A stretch of 64,000 nucleotides of DNA. Source: Magicicada septendecula (Eukaryota; Arthropoda; Insecta; Hemiptera; Cicadidae). The notes under the pieces were generated by a model. It was not told the origin of the DNA and did not search any database. It saw nothing but the letters and a program-made list of their open reading frames with translations. Location: positions 401,589,469 through 401,653,468 of the forward strand of contig CM068371.1 in the NCBI GenBank assembly GCA_034769895.1, given 5' to 3'. Positions 1 to 11,750 of the stretch are shown here, one piece after another (the stretch's first letter is position 1; the number at the start of each line of letters is the position of its first letter). A program made the translations under genes and the position numbers.

Positions 1-1617
1 TTAGACTTCTTGCATCCACATCTCGTTAAATTTTGCAGTATTTATTATTATTTTAATTGAAAATTGAGTCGACTGTGGTTTGGCTTCTGTATCTCTTGAT
101 CGTCAATAAAGGACTAAAGTTTTATAACGGAATTAAATATAATAACGTTCCGTTGTCATGGCAACTGCCTATACTCTCATCGGTTGATTACATTTATGTC
201 TATTGTTATAATATTTGAATTTTAATTCAAAATGAATAAATATTTTCTGATGGCTATTATTCTTCTGTCTTCTTATCAATGGATTAGATATTATCATAAC
301 TGTTTCTATTTTCTTTCAAAGATCATTTTGACACCCCACAAAGCTGGGTTTGTTCATGTATTAAAGTTTTGACAAAAATGTCAATATTATATTATTACAT
401 TTCTTTCTTATTTTATGTTTTTAATCTAACTCGGACATCTTAATATGGTTAACTAATTGTAATTAATGAGTTACTTGCCGTGAGTTTTCTAATACAGTAG
501 TTAATTTCTTACAATTTGTTTATTTTGCATTTATACAGTTAGGCAATTTATAGGCCTAAGTAGTAATTGGCTATATCTTCTTATTTTACACAAATTAAAG
601 ATTATTTTTTATTTACATATGTTTTGCTTGGTGTCACTTATGACTTATTTACTTTTTGAATTATTTTGGGCTGTTTTACGATAATTGAATGTTCTTATTA
701 ATTTACAAAATCATTGCTTGTCTGTTATTCTCTTATTTCTTTTTCTGTCTTTACTCTAATGATTAATATTATGTTTGTACAATTTATCTCCTTTCTTATA
801 TCTATTGCCATTTCTTATAACTTGTTTATCACTTAATATTACTTATAAAACATAACACAAAAATTAGGTTTATGGTCTGTTTACTTTTCAGCCATATTCC
901 TCCTTACAAACTCAACTCTTTTAATTGAACAAATAACAATTTTGGTGAATTTTGGTGAATAACATTATCACACCATTTATTCTATCTTGATAATCATCCC
1001 TTGAATTTTATTATTAACATAGGATGTCTTATTTTCATTGCACTCATAGTACTAGTTTATTATGAATTAACACTATTATATTAATGGTCTATCCATCTTT
1101 TACTATCTGTTTTATTATCTTTGTTTCCTTTTTCTTATTATTGTGAATTGTTTACTCTCTCACTTCTAACTTCTAACACTAACACGGTTTATCACTTTCA
1201 CTTCCTACCTATCTCTCACTTTTGGGTTTTTATTATTTTATATACAATTGATAGTTAGTCTGTTAACAATTTTATGTTTTGATTTTCTTATCATCATAGG
1301 GTTATTAATAACATACAATATCTATTACTCTGGTTAGTGTACTTTAACTAAGATTATTTTATTTTATTTTAATACTTGTTACTAGACATTTATTATTTGC
1401 TTGTGCCTTTTTTATCATTATTTGAGTTTATACCTTCTCATTTTATTTTCTTTATTGGGTCAATCACTTGGGTTGGGTCATAGTCATTTGTCTTGTCATA
1501 GTCATTTGTCTCGTCATAGTCATTTTCTTTTCCTTAGTTTAATATAGTTAATTCATTCTAGTTTTTCTCTGGTATTGGGGCTGCTTTTTGTGTTGTAACA
1601 ATATACATATATTTTTT
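1..1617. other. AT-rich non-coding stretch
   Basis: No credible coding sequence or recognisable repeat is seen. The plus strand is T-rich over much of the interval. The only local structure is a short tandem repeat near 1475-1526, where a unit of about 19-20 bp built on GTCATAGTCATTTGTCT occurs almost three times. Confidence 0.5.
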
Positions 1618-3665
1618 TTAAGAAGACCAATTACAAAACAGTGACTTTTTACACTTGTTCACTATAAAAGGACTTGATTTTACTCTTGCATTTCCAATGA
1701 CATCTGCCCACTCAGTAGGAATTTCAACTGGTTCTTTCTGATCAATTAATCCCATATTGTGGTCACATTCCTTGCAGTAATAACCGTGAATGGAAAAGAT
1801 GATCTTAACACTGGCTAATCTGTGTGTACTGTGAACATGATACAAAAATCAAAATATATTAAGAGTTTTGTTTTGACGACACAAAATATAGTTAGAACAA
1901 ATCACAAAATATAGTTAGATCTCTAACTTCAGGGTCAAGTATGTGGAAAATGAAATCATACAACATAGAAGCCACTTCATCCTACCCTGCCTTTGCAACT
2001 GTTTCATCATAAACATAAAAAACAGATTTTTGCACTGAAAATACATGAATGTTAAATAATTAGAAAGAAGTTGCCTCTTATAGTATACGTCATTTGTAGT
2101 AAAGTTCAGTTTACTCAGATTTTTATTTTTTAAATCATTGCAGATGGCCTCAGTGTTTGTAGACTGCTGTGACAAAAGTGTAGCGCCTCTTTTACGTCTG
2201 TAAAAAGTACCTGCCTTACGTAAATGCAAATCGTGTAAATTTAGGTTTTCAATTTTGTAGCTGCATCTTAAGCTACAAAAGGGTATCCATAGCTACAATC
2301 TCACGTCTTCTAGGGTATCCAGCAGAGCTTATGTACTTTATAATAAATATGTTTCTAAGAGCTGTATGATACATTACTATTGGGATACTTTTCATTAAAC
2401 ATTTTGCGAAGTTTTTTTTACATTCAAGATTGTGGCAAGTATATTTTATTAGTGTCAGGTAAACTATAATGTGATCTACGACCTTCCAGTGACTGAATAT
2501 ATATTTTCAGTCCAGTAGCATGGTGTGGGTACATAACACCTGTTGCCATTGTGATAGGCATAAAACTTAACCTAAAAATTAATTCAAATTTTTTCTTGGA
2601 CCAAGTGTTCTTTTTAGAGCATTTTCTATCATTCGCTGGGAGAAGAAGAGGGTCCTGGATCAATGGGATCTGACTCTCAATATACTTACACAGAATAAAT
2701 CAGAACACAAATAATCAAATTAAAAATAATAAAGAGAAACACATGACTAAACGAACAAAACACAAATAGGTACGTAGTATCTGCTGCATGTCAGTTCCAA
2801 AACGAACACTGCTAACTGAGCATTTAGGCGGTTTGTACAGCAGCAACACATTGGGTGGACAAATGTGTCCCCTGCTCCACAGTTTGTACAGTGACAACTA
2901 CTACGAGGACAATGATCGTGCGCAGTAAAACATTGCCAATATCTGAGCCCGCAACACAAGACAGTGCAAGCGCCCAGCAGTTCGAAAGCAATGCTACGCT
3001 TTTCTTCAAGTTTCCCTACTAATATTGTGTGGATTTCAAATTATTCAATAACTAAATTATTTATTCTGTAATATAATCAATATTATTTTCTCTTATTTCC
3101 AGTACTGTTGCCGTCAGCAACAGCGGTTACATGGACGCCACGCTACTGTTTCATTCTCATCATTGTAAAGTTTATGTGGTCAATTAGCATGGTTTCCATC
3201 TTTTGTCACCATACCTTTAGTTGTTAGCATGGACTGTAAGGTCTGTACATGACATAGAATTGTACAATGTATAGAAATATATGCCGTACAACAAACTGGT
3301 ACTTCCACTCCCTTTGTAATTTTTAACCATCCTAATTTTTTAAGAATATGATTGACTGTGGAAATCTGCATCATCTTTTCGAGGCCTATGTCTTACTGCA
3401 CTGGAACAAGTAATTAAGCCTCCAAGGTACTGTACTTGTTTTGTTCATTATAATCTGTCATATTGTTAAACGTTGTAATTATGGCTTTTTTCTCGTCTAA
3501 ATTAATAGTTTCAAAATACTTCAGTTGAGTGCACTGACAATCTGGCCCTGACTCCAGTGTCTGTGCCAGTAGCTGTTTACTTACATCACTTAACCTGCCT
3601 AATTTGGTTTGTTTCTTTGACTGAATATTCTTAATGGATTCACCAACTTCTTCAATGTCTTCCAC
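1618..3665 (-). pseudogene. Decayed DUF7869-like multicopy insect gene
   Basis: Several minus-strand blocks read in the order expected for one protein. They run from 3665: a block with CQCTQLKYFETINLDEKK; 3374-3180 with VPVCCTAYISIH and LQSMLTTKG; 2663-2424 with RRSHYSLPDTNKIYLP; 2229-1915 with FTTNDVYYKRQL; and 1845-1618 with IHGYYCKECDHNMGLI followed by EIPTEWADVI. These match, from memory, a very common multicopy arthropod protein family ending in a DUF7869-type, RNase H-like domain, possibly of transposon origin. The blocks lie in different frames with stops between them. The usual D-CGGQNKN-type motif is absent between the last two blocks. An unrelated Cys-rich segment (about 2700-3130) interrupts the middle. 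It is a non-functional relic. Family membership is moderately sure, the exact function unknown. Confidence 0.65.
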
Positions 3666-4250
3666 TTTAATATACTTGACTTAGTAGCCTACACTAATAA
3701 ACTTAAATCCTAGTAACTCTAAATTCAATTTTAAATTGAACTTTAAATACTTAAAACTTTACGTATAGAACAGTAAACAATAACACAAAAGTTAACCTGA
3801 AAACTGCTGTGTCAGAATAAACTAATACAGTGTTACCATTGACCACATGTTAACCTTTGTCATTTTCCCTCAAAGCAGGTGGCCTGTCATCATTCTTCCC
3901 TAAAAAAAAACACTATGAAATTCCATATATCTCTGGACTCTCATCGTTTTTAGCACTACTAATCTCATTAGACAAAAGCTTCCTACAAGATGCAACAGAT
4001 GGCATTACAGAAAATTAAAATGTAGGATTTAGTACAGAAAATTAAACTTTTGGACTCAGCGATTTTCCTCCAACCCTTCATTTGCTTCCATATGGTTTTG
4101 CTGCTTTATAAATGTCAGTTACACACACACACATACACAAAAAACTTTATTTCCATTAAAAATTGTTTTCAATAGCCAAATTAAGCAGTTTAGGAACTAT
4201 TTTATGTTTTTATTATTTTGAATGATCATCACTTCTTTCACAGCACTTTA
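3666..4250. other. Non-coding AT-rich flank with short CA repeat
   Basis: No gene is visible. It contains an A8 run near 3901 and a short (CA)n tract at about 4122-4137. Confidence 0.4.
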
Positions 4251-4447
4251 ACAATTAATAATTAAATGCACTTTCACTTGTGAAAAAACTTACACGTTTC
4301 GGAGTAGTTTGTCAGATTACCAACGCCTTGACGCTTTCTGCATTTATACCTCACTGATGAAGGAGCAAACTACTCCGAAACGTGCGTATGAGGATATAAC
4401 AAAAAGTAAGTTTTTTCACAAGTGAAAGTGCATTTAATTATTAATTA
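4251..4447. repeat. Inverted repeat, Penelope-type terminal remnant
   Basis: Arms of about 43 bp (4251-4293 and 4406-4447) are inverted copies, each containing the word CTTTCACTTGTGAAAAAACT or its complement. The inner part repeats in inverted, partly deleted form the core of the hammerhead at 4345-4398. The same layout, GTAAGT-containing arms around a GAAAC motif, is seen at the ends of the Penelope copies at 7086-9954. It is best read as a solo terminal structure of a Penelope-like element. Confidence 0.55.
4345..4398 (+). ncRNA. Hammerhead ribozyme motif, minimal type I
   Basis: The conserved core CTGATGA lies at 4354-4360 and GAAA at 4377-4380. Stem II is GGAG/CTCC with a CAAACTA loop. 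Stem III is ACG/CGT with a 2-nt loop. The stem I strands TATACCTCA and TGAGGATATA are complementary apart from one extra base. The residue before the predicted cleavage site (after GUA, near 4388) is allowed. Penelope-like elements are known to carry such minimal hammerheads with a tiny stem III. One extra A sits between CTGATGA and stem II. Whether it self-cleaves is untested. Confidence 0.75.
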
Positions 4448-4930
4448 TTTTATGTTTACTGTGTTTTGGTGTTGTAGATGTAGATGGATCTTAATTCCAG
4501 TGTTGAGTAATGTAAAATCTATAAATATCATTATTTATACTATCAGTTCAGAGATAGAGCTGTTTTCTGTGTTTGTAGTAGCTTCTGGTTAGATTTACCT
4601 GACATTATATTAACAATTTTGTTTGAAGACTCACATTACGTTGTTTTGTTTACTATAGTATAAGACTATATTATGGCAAATGCAGTTGACACTCATCTAG
4701 CAAAATATTTTCTCTTCACGGCATATTGTTTTTGGAGAAGATATTTAAAAATTTAAACATTAACATTTTATACTCCTCTGAAATGAATAACGTTAAAAGG
4801 ACTAATATAATAATAACAATATACTTTACCTCATACATCTGTTTACAAACAATACTCAAATCCTCATCTGTGAATCGTAAAGACGTGTTCTAGCTGTACT
4901 GTAAGGAGAATAATGATGGATTAAATATAT
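4448..4930. other. Non-coding, no recognised feature
   Basis: AT-rich DNA without coding potential or a repeat that I could place. Confidence 0.4.
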
Positions 4931-5426
4931 TCTACAATGGTCACACTGATCATCACATTGTATTGAAACAAAATAATTGACACTGATGATGTCACTAATT
5001 ACTAGCTTTAATTAGTCACAAACAATAATTTGAAATCGACAATGTACTCTCATACAATAATTCAAATTAAATTTGTCCACATGTAATAATAATGTCACCT
5101 TATTATAGTGTCACATTCATTAACACAATAATCACTTTCCACTAATCTACAACAATTGCTTGATACACTAAATAAATCGCCAACTGTAGCTGAGTGACTA
5201 AGACGGCCGCTGTAGCTTATAAATCCCGCAGAGGTTCCAGAATAATTTTCCATATTCCTGGTGGCACTTGCCGATATTATTTGTGTAACTAAAAAGCTCG
5301 AACAGTTTAGAAGCTACATGAGTGCATAACACTGGCACATATTCTGTACACACTGGGCTAGTCGAGAAATGTCTAGAATGATACTCTCAAACTTTTTGAG
5401 AGTGTTACGTAATTGTCATAGCAACA
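4931..5426 (-). repeat. LTR-like repeat family A, copy 1
   Basis: It aligns by eye with segments at 19589, 46024, 60246 and (reversed) 28840. Shared words include ATAATAATGTCA, TAAATCGCC and a TATAAAT-type box followed by an ordered set of blocks. This is the most diverged of the five copies. In element sense (minus strand) it has a TATA-like box and resembles a solo LTR. Its ends are approximate. Confidence 0.5.
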
Positions 5427-5541
5427 TAACTTATCATTTGTGTAAACTCTGTTTTTTGCAAACTACAGTTTTAAATAGATCCAAAATTCTCAATAACTAG
5501 CCAAACCAACCTCATCTAAACTTTCTCATCATTTGTACATA

Positions 5542-6149
5542 CAGTAGACGCCCTCTATTCCGGCCTTGTTTGGATCAGCAGTCGGATGGTTCGGCCAGCC
5601 ATACGGTGAGTCAAACAGTGTAGACGAGCCTCCAGCGACAGGCCCCAACTTGTTAAACGGAAAATATATGTAGCTCAGTTGACTCGCGCTTTTGTTTGTG
5701 TGCAGTGTATGTCTTATGTTGTGAGTTCTGTGTATATAGTCTGTGTAAATATATGTGTATATAGTAATACTGTATGTATCTGTATAAATAAAAACGTTTT
5801 CCAACATGAGTATGAAACGAAAACACATGTTCGTGACTATGGACCAAAAATTACAAGTCCTTCAGCGTCTTGATAAGGGTGAATCGGTCCAGAGTATTAG
5901 AGTCCAGTAATATCTCTGTGTGTTTGTAGTAATTTTCCTTGTTTTTTTTTTTTACTTGCTACCATGGAGTAAGGGTGAGTAATTATAATTATTAGTAATT
6001 TATATATACTGTATTGGGTCATTTATTGTATGGATCATTCATTAAAGAGCATTATTTCATCATTATAGCGTATTTTTGGTTCATCCGGCCATTTTGTAAT
6101 CCGGCCTAAGGTCTGGTCCCGAGGTGGCCGGACAAGAGGCCGTCTACTG
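5542..6149. mobile_element. pogo/Tigger-like DNA element, internally deleted
   Basis: The ends are inverted repeats: CAGTAGACGCCCTCTATTCC on the left and its near complement ending GGCCGTCTACTG on the right. TA dinucleotides flank both sides (5540-5541 and 6150-6151), as expected for this superfamily. The interior carries the start of a transposase gene at 5806 but lacks the catalytic domain, so the 608-bp copy is non-autonomous. Confidence 0.75.
5806..5898 (+). pseudogene. pogo-like transposase, N-terminal fragment
   Basis: An ATG at 5806 opens 31 codons with the pattern KRKHMF, DQKLQVLQRLDKGESVQSI. This is the usual start of the CENP-B/pogo-type helix-turn-helix DNA-binding domain of Tigger-like transposases. 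The frame stops making sense right after VQSI, where an internal deletion joins non-coding sequence. The longer ORF at 5679-5873 on the same strand is in another frame and is not the transposase. No catalytic residues remain. Confidence 0.65.
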
Positions 6150-6151
6150 TA

Positions 6152-7085
6152 AATATTTTTTTTTAATTATTACTTAATCAACCCATTAACCATTACTCTT
6201 AAAAAGACCAAAACCTCAAACCCAACCTCGCTTGATGAATTGATATAAAATTTTTTTGTAAAGACAGTAAATACAAAAAAGTTCACCCCCTTGAAATTTT
6301 GCATTTACTCCTGTAACCAATGATAGACACATTGTAAGCAACAAAGTAAGCTACTTTAATAACTTCAAAATATTATTTCCGTTGTCATGAATATTTAACA
6401 AAAGATTTCTGAGATTGCTGATTATAAATGTTCAGTTTAAATATTGAAATTCAAGATGGTTGATTCAAAATTGTGGGTCAATCTTCTGAAAAACGTATGT
6501 TTAATGTAAAAATGTTAAAAATCATCACATATAATTTTTAGCATTTTAATTAATAGTGAATAATAAATTAGCAATAAAATATGAGTGTAACATGGCAGAA
6601 ACATTTGAAATTATATTTTCATCAACAGACGTACAGCCTAGAAAACAAACTGAATATGTGGAAAAGGCTATACCCTTGTTCTATTAGTTGATAATATACC
6701 TTGTTGATAATATACCAAATAGAGAAATAGATTTAAGATCTACTACATATCAAAATTAACATTCCTTTGAATGTTTTGGAAGAATTAAAATAATAACAAT
6801 CTTTGGGTTGTAATGATTAACATGGAGATGTTAACAAATACATTATGATTTTTGAATACCTATTATTAATTGTTTACCAAGTGATTACACTGTCCACTTC
6901 TTCATATGTAAATGAAGTATATGATTTAAGTATGAGTTGTAGTACTGAAATGTTTTAATAGGCTCTATATCTAAAAGCTTATGGTACAGTTCCAGCATTT
7001 TGTTTCTCTGAGAAAATATTAGTTGTTATTAGAATTAGCTTGTTGGTACATCCTCTTCATTCACTTATTAATATTTATATAAATA
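6152..7085. other. AT-rich non-coding, no feature recognised
   Basis: No coding sequence. Short local duplications, such as two GATAATATACC words near 6690-6718, are the only structure. Confidence 0.4.
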
Positions 7086-8368
7086 TATATTAACACTTTC
7101 ACTGTGAACTTACTTTTAGGTTTTGATTACCCAGACGTTTCGACGTAGTATTCATCTTTCTCAATGGGTTTTTAAATACTTAATGTCTGTACAGTATCGG
7201 TTATGGGATGTGGGTGTGTGTGGTGGCGGTTGCTGGTGGGAGGGAATTGGCACTGGGATTCAAATTTTGTGTAGGTCTCAGTGTATCAAAAAGTATTATG
7301 ATCTGTAATGTAATTGTTCATTTAATATGCTGTTTGGTTGTAGTGTGTGATATCTGTAAATTTCAAATTGTTCTGCTGTGTTTAGTTTTCTACTTTTAGG
7401 TAAGTAGTGTATTATTTCCATGTTGTGCTCTATGTTTGTGTGCCTGTGGTTTTCGTTTTGTAAATGTGTGGCATATGTGGAATGTATGTAGTTTGTGGTG
7501 AGGGCTTTTAGATGTTCAGAATATCTAGAAGAAAAAGATCTTCCCATCTGGCCGATGTAGAATTGGTGACAATCATTGCAGTTTAATTTATTAACCCCTA
7601 TTTTGCTGTATGTGTCGATGTCCTTGTTAGTATTATTTATGTGCTTCCTGATGGTGTTGTTGTTTCTGTAGGCTACTTTATAATTATGTTTCCTAAATGT
7701 GTTAGCAATTTTGTGTGTGCTGGAATTGTAGTATGTGAGTGTCATGTATTTACTGGGTTTTGTGCTGTTGGTTTTATGTGTTTTACTTTTTGTGTTTAGG
7801 ATGTGTTTGTGTAGTTTGCTTATTAAATCGGTATTGTATCCATTTTTGATAGCTATATATTTGATGGTGTTGAGTTCTTCTTGGTAGTCATGTGTGTTTA
7901 GCGGTATTGAAGTGAGCCTATGGAGCATGTAGTTGAAAGCTGCGTGTTTGTGTTGAGTTGGGTGGTTGGATGAGTTATGTATGACCATGTCTGATGTGGT
8001 AGGTTTTCTGTACATTTTGTATGTGTGTGTGTTGTTTGTTTTGGTGATTGTAAGGTCCAAGAAGTTTATGCTATTGTTTTGTTCTAATTCAAGTGTGAAT
8101 TTTAATTTTTGGTGTATAGTGTTAATGTATTTGTGGAAATTTTCAATTTGTCTTTTGTTCCCGTTGTAAAGGAGTAAAATGTCATCAACATATCTGTGCC
8201 AATATATTATTTTGTTGGTGTATTTGTTATTGTTTAATATGTGTTCTTGTTCTATGGTATGTACGAATATTTCGGATAGTATACCTGATATAGGGGAACC
8301 CATTGGTAGTCCATCTGTTTGTGTGTAAACCATGTTATGTGTGAGAAATAGTTTTGTTCAGTGATAAT
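7086..8368 (-). mobile_element. Penelope-like element, left (minus) copy
   Basis: This 1283-bp segment is the inverted counterpart of 8671-9954. In element sense it begins inside the reverse transcriptase and runs through the GIY-YIG endonuclease into a 3' tail with a degenerate hammerhead-like motif (GTCGAAACGTC) and the TAAGTTCACAGTGAAAGTGT end. It is 5'-truncated at 8368, where it abuts the 5' part of the plus copy. Confidence 0.8.
7296..8333 (-). CDS. Penelope reverse transcriptase (C-part) + GIY-YIG nuclease
   Basis: The 345-aa open frame starts within the polymerase. QTDGLPMGSPIS near residue 5 and the catalytic YVDD box at about residues 48-51 belong to the Penelope-type RT palm. A basic, Asn/Thr-rich linker follows. 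The C-terminal GIY-YIG nuclease domain shows NCNDCHQFYIGQMGRSFSSR followed by the EH of SEHLKAL, with a zinc-finger-like CNDC just before it. Penelope elements use RT and GIY-YIG endonuclease for target-primed integration. The frame has no stop over its length, so decay is slight, but the N-terminal half of the polymerase is missing here. The ATG is not a genuine start: the frame simply opens at an internal Met. Confidence 0.8.
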   Translation of the reverse strand: MVYTQTDGLPMGSPISGILSEIFVHTIEQEHILNNNKYTNKIIYWHRYVDDILLLYNGNKRQIENFHKYINTIHQKLKFTLELEQNNSINFLDLTITKTNNTHTYKMYRKPTTSDMVIHNSSNHPTQHKHAAFNYMLHRLTSIPLNTHDYQEELNTIKYIAIKNGYNTDLISKLHKHILNTKSKTHKTNSTKPSKYMTLTYYNSSTHKIANTFRKHNYKVAYRNNNTIRKHINNTNKDIDTYSKIGVNKLNCNDCHQFYIGQMGRSFSSRYSEHLKALTTNYIHSTYATHLQNENHRHTNIEHNMEIIHYLPKSRKLNTAEQFEIYRYHTLQPNSILNEQLHYRS

Positions 8369-9839
8369 ATCCCTATCAGGCCACTTATAAACAACACACA
8401 AGCACCTGCACACAAAATAGCTAGACACTTAGATAAATTAATCAGAAATAACATAAATTTAACAAACAGCACCACCGTCAAAAATAATATTGATCTGGTG
8501 AATAAAACTCAACATATCCACATTCCACACAACTCAACACTAGCTTCATTTGACATAACAAACCTATACACCAATGTACCCATAAAAGAAACCTTAACTA
8601 TATTAGTACAGTTACTAAAACTAAATAACACCCTGAAACACACATTAAATAGATCATCCAACTCACTAAAATTATCACTGAACAAAACTATTTCTCACAC
8701 AATAACATGGTTTACACACAAACAGATGGACTACCAATGGGTTCCCCTATATCAGGTATACTATCCGAAATATTCGTACATACCATAGACAAGAACACAT
8801 ATTAAACAATAACAAATACACCAACAAAATAATATATTGGCACAGATATGTTGATGACATTTTACTCCTTTACAACGGCAACAAAAGACAAATTGAAAAT
8901 TTCCACAAATACATTAACACTATACACCAACAATTAAAATTCACACTTGAATTAGAACAAAACAATAGCATAAACTTCTTGGACCTTACAATCACCAAAA
9001 CAAACAACACACACACATACAAAATGTACAGAAAACCTACCACATCAGACATGGTCATACATAACTCATCCAACCACCCAACTCAACACAAACACGCAGC
9101 TTTCAACTACATGCTCCATAGGCTCACTTCAATACCGCTAAACACACATGACTACCAAGAAGAACTCAACACCATCAAATATATAGCTATCAAAAATGGA
9201 TACAATACCGATTTAATAAGCAAACTACACAAACACATCCTAAACACAAAAAGTAAAACACATAAAACCAACAGCACAAAACCCAGTAAATACATGACAC
9301 TCACATACTACAATTCCAACACACACAAAATTGCTAACACATTTAGGAAACATAATTATAAAGTAGCCTACAGAACCAACAACACCATCAGGAAACACAT
9401 AAATAATACTAACAAGGACATCGACACATACAGCAAAACAGGGGTTAATAAATTAAACTGCAATGATTGTCACCAATTCTACATCGGCCAGACGGGAAGA
9501 TCTTTTTCCTCTAGATATTCTGAACATCTAAAAGCCCTCACCACAAACTACATACATTCCACATATGCCACACATTTACAAAACGAAAACCACAGGCACA
9601 CAAACATAGAGCACAACATGGAAATACTACACTACTTACCTAAAAGTAGAAAACTAAACACAGCAGAACAATTTGAAATTTACAGATATCACACACTACA
9701 ACCAAACAGCATATTAAATGAACAATTACATTACAGATCACACATACTTTTTGATACACTGAGACCTACACAAAATTTGAATCCCAGTGCCAATTCCCTC
9801 CCACCAGCAACCCCCACCACACACACCCACATCCCATAA
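8354..9839 (+). pseudogene. Penelope RT + GIY-YIG, right (plus) copy, frameshifted
   Basis: The 5' block (8354-8788) contains the RT motif ASFDITNLYTNVPI, which is upstream of anything in the left copy. The 3' block (8979-9839) carries the end of the RT, the CNDC pair and the YIGQTGRSFSSR...SEH GIY-YIG signature. Compared with the left copy there is an inserted A near 8700 and a missing base near 8794, so the palm motifs read out of frame in this copy. Its encoded protein would have been an RT with a C-terminal nuclease. The copy is dead but nearly complete at its 3' side. Confidence 0.75.
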
Positions 9840-9954
9840 CCGATACTGTACAGACATTCAGTATTTAAAAACCCATTGAGAAAGACGAATACTACGTCGA
9901 AACGTCTGGATAATCAAAACCTAAAAGTAAGTTCACAGTGAAAGTGTTAATATA
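8369..9954 (+). mobile_element. Penelope-like element, right (plus) copy
   Basis: This is the plus copy, head-to-head with the left one. Bases 8671-9954 match the left copy in inverse orientation. The 302 bp at 8369-8670 are unique and encode the upstream part of the RT. The 3' tail (9880-9954) mirrors 7086-7160, including the GTCGAAACGTC motif. Confidence 0.75.
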
Positions 9955-11400
9955 CATTGTTATTAGATTTGTCGAATTTCGCTGTAAGTGTAATAATGGA
10001 ATATGTACTGAAAAAACTTGATAACATAATGTATGGGCATGCCCATGCTAGACCATGTCTAGTGTGATCAGCTTTGTAATGGTTACTTTTGTGTTGTTTG
10101 TGAAAAATAACAAAGAATTTTCTACACTGACAAATAAAGAGAATGTGTCTAACATTTTTAATATGATAGAGTCTGTATAATTAATAGAATAACATGTGTC
10201 AGAAAGAACATATAATAGTGACTCATGTGCAGTAAACAGCAACAAAAGCAATAACAAAAAAAAATCTACGATATATATTTTTTTTTAATTCCTGTCGCTC
10301 TCTCTAGAGCATAGGGCCTCGACAAAGCCAATGGAGTGTATTTTGGGTGACAACTCTGAGCTCTTCAAAGGACTTCTCCTCCTTTTCTGCTTCCATCTTG
10401 ACAGTTCTGCTCCCCAAGATTCTTGATCTTCCTCATCTTCTGAGGGGTCCAAGAGAAGGCTTGTCGCTCAATTGCATTTTGGTTCTTCCACAAGATAACA
10501 TGGTATTAGAAAGGAAGAAAATTTCTGAAAAAAATGCTGGGATCAGGAAAAGTATCACCAAATGAATTTACATGTTATTTGAGATCAAACCTAGACTTGT
10601 ATGAAAAGTTTGAGAAAATGTTGACCATGATGAAGACCTCTATGGACGCCTTAGATAAATGGAACCACAAAGGATAGCTAACAAGACACTCGCCTTCCAG
10701 GCGAACAGAAAGACACTAGTACCATGAAGTCCATCAGGATCTAGGAAAATATGGATTCAGGGAAGGAGATATGTATAGGAAGATAAGTGTTCAGAGAGAA
10801 AATTATGAAGACAAACCTGTCCAAAGAGAAACCAAGGAGAATGAGCAAGAATGTGCCAGGTAATTAAAGAATAGTAGCGAAAAAAAGAACTTTAGATAGT
10901 GAAGGAAGCTATTGCAGCCCATAGATGGCTGAAACATAGAAAAAGGAAGGAATATTATATTAGTAGTCTATAATGATGATAATAACAATAGTAATATATT
11001 TATTTATCTTATATTCCCAATACTTTTTGACTCACAATTTACTCAGACGCATAACTGTATATTATGCGAAAGACTGTAACTAGCCCACACACTACTGCGT
11101 ATATGTATCTTACCAGTACACGTTTATTATCCATTTAAGTTTTGTTTCACGACTACGCTATTAGTTTTAAAAGTTTATGAACTTAAGATGTTTATAAATT
11201 TTCTAATAGATGGCGCTTAAGTTACAATTTACCATGTATTATATGTAAATTAAGAGGAGGGATAGTATTAATTTAAAATCAGGACATAATATAAATATAT
11301 ATTATGTAGGTAACATTATTATTGGTTAACATTTCTATATCGGAATAACAGTCAATAGGAAAATCAGCATATGATTAAAAAATTTGAATGTAAGTTGTTT
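9955..11400. other. Non-coding upstream of the RhoGEF-like start exon
   Basis: A less AT-rich stretch at about 10290-10930 may be an old LINE tail on the minus strand, but no decisive motif remains. The 11000-11400 part, AT-rich with several TATATAT tracts, lies immediately upstream of the presumed leader and could include the promoter. No core promoter element can be named. Confidence 0.35.
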
Positions 11401-11750
11401 GTAAAATGAAGAGTTGGATCAGATCAAGATGGCTGACACTTGTTGGTTGTTTTGTTGAGATAGGCGATAGTCTAGTTCTGGTCGTGTTCCGTTTGTGAGA
11501 AAGTCGTGTTTTGTGCCATTTATTTGTCGAGTGAATTGGTGTCTTATTTGTGTTATCGTGATGTGTCAAATCTGCGTTTTGTTTTGTTCACGTAGCTTTG
11601 TTATTGCTGGAATTACCAGGATGTGATTAAGTTTGTGTATCTAAGTGGGTTAAATTATTTAACCACTTTGTGATAGTGTGCCTTAAAATTATTAAGTGGT
11701 GATGTTAGTGATTTATTAATGTAATTGCAGTTAAATAGGTTTCAATTACA
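11400..11750 (+). promoter_or_regulatory. Presumed 5' leader of the RhoGEF-like gene
   Basis: The sequence upstream of the ATG at 11751 is unlike the surrounding AT-rich DNA, being G/T-rich. It contains a short upstream ORF, ATG at 11429 in a strong context (A at -3, G at +4), encoding nine residues and ending at 11458. CAAGATGGC around this ATG also resembles a YY1/Pho-type motif. The transcription start is not identifiable, so the left edge is approximate. Confidence 0.4.

Noticed and set aside
5679..5873. 64-codon plus-strand frame in the pogo-like element
   Set aside because: Out of frame with the helix-turn-helix coding at 5806-5898, so it is a shadow.
7966..9073. 67-codon frames antisense to the two Penelope copies
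   Set aside because: Exact antisense of the coding RT region in both copies. Shadows.
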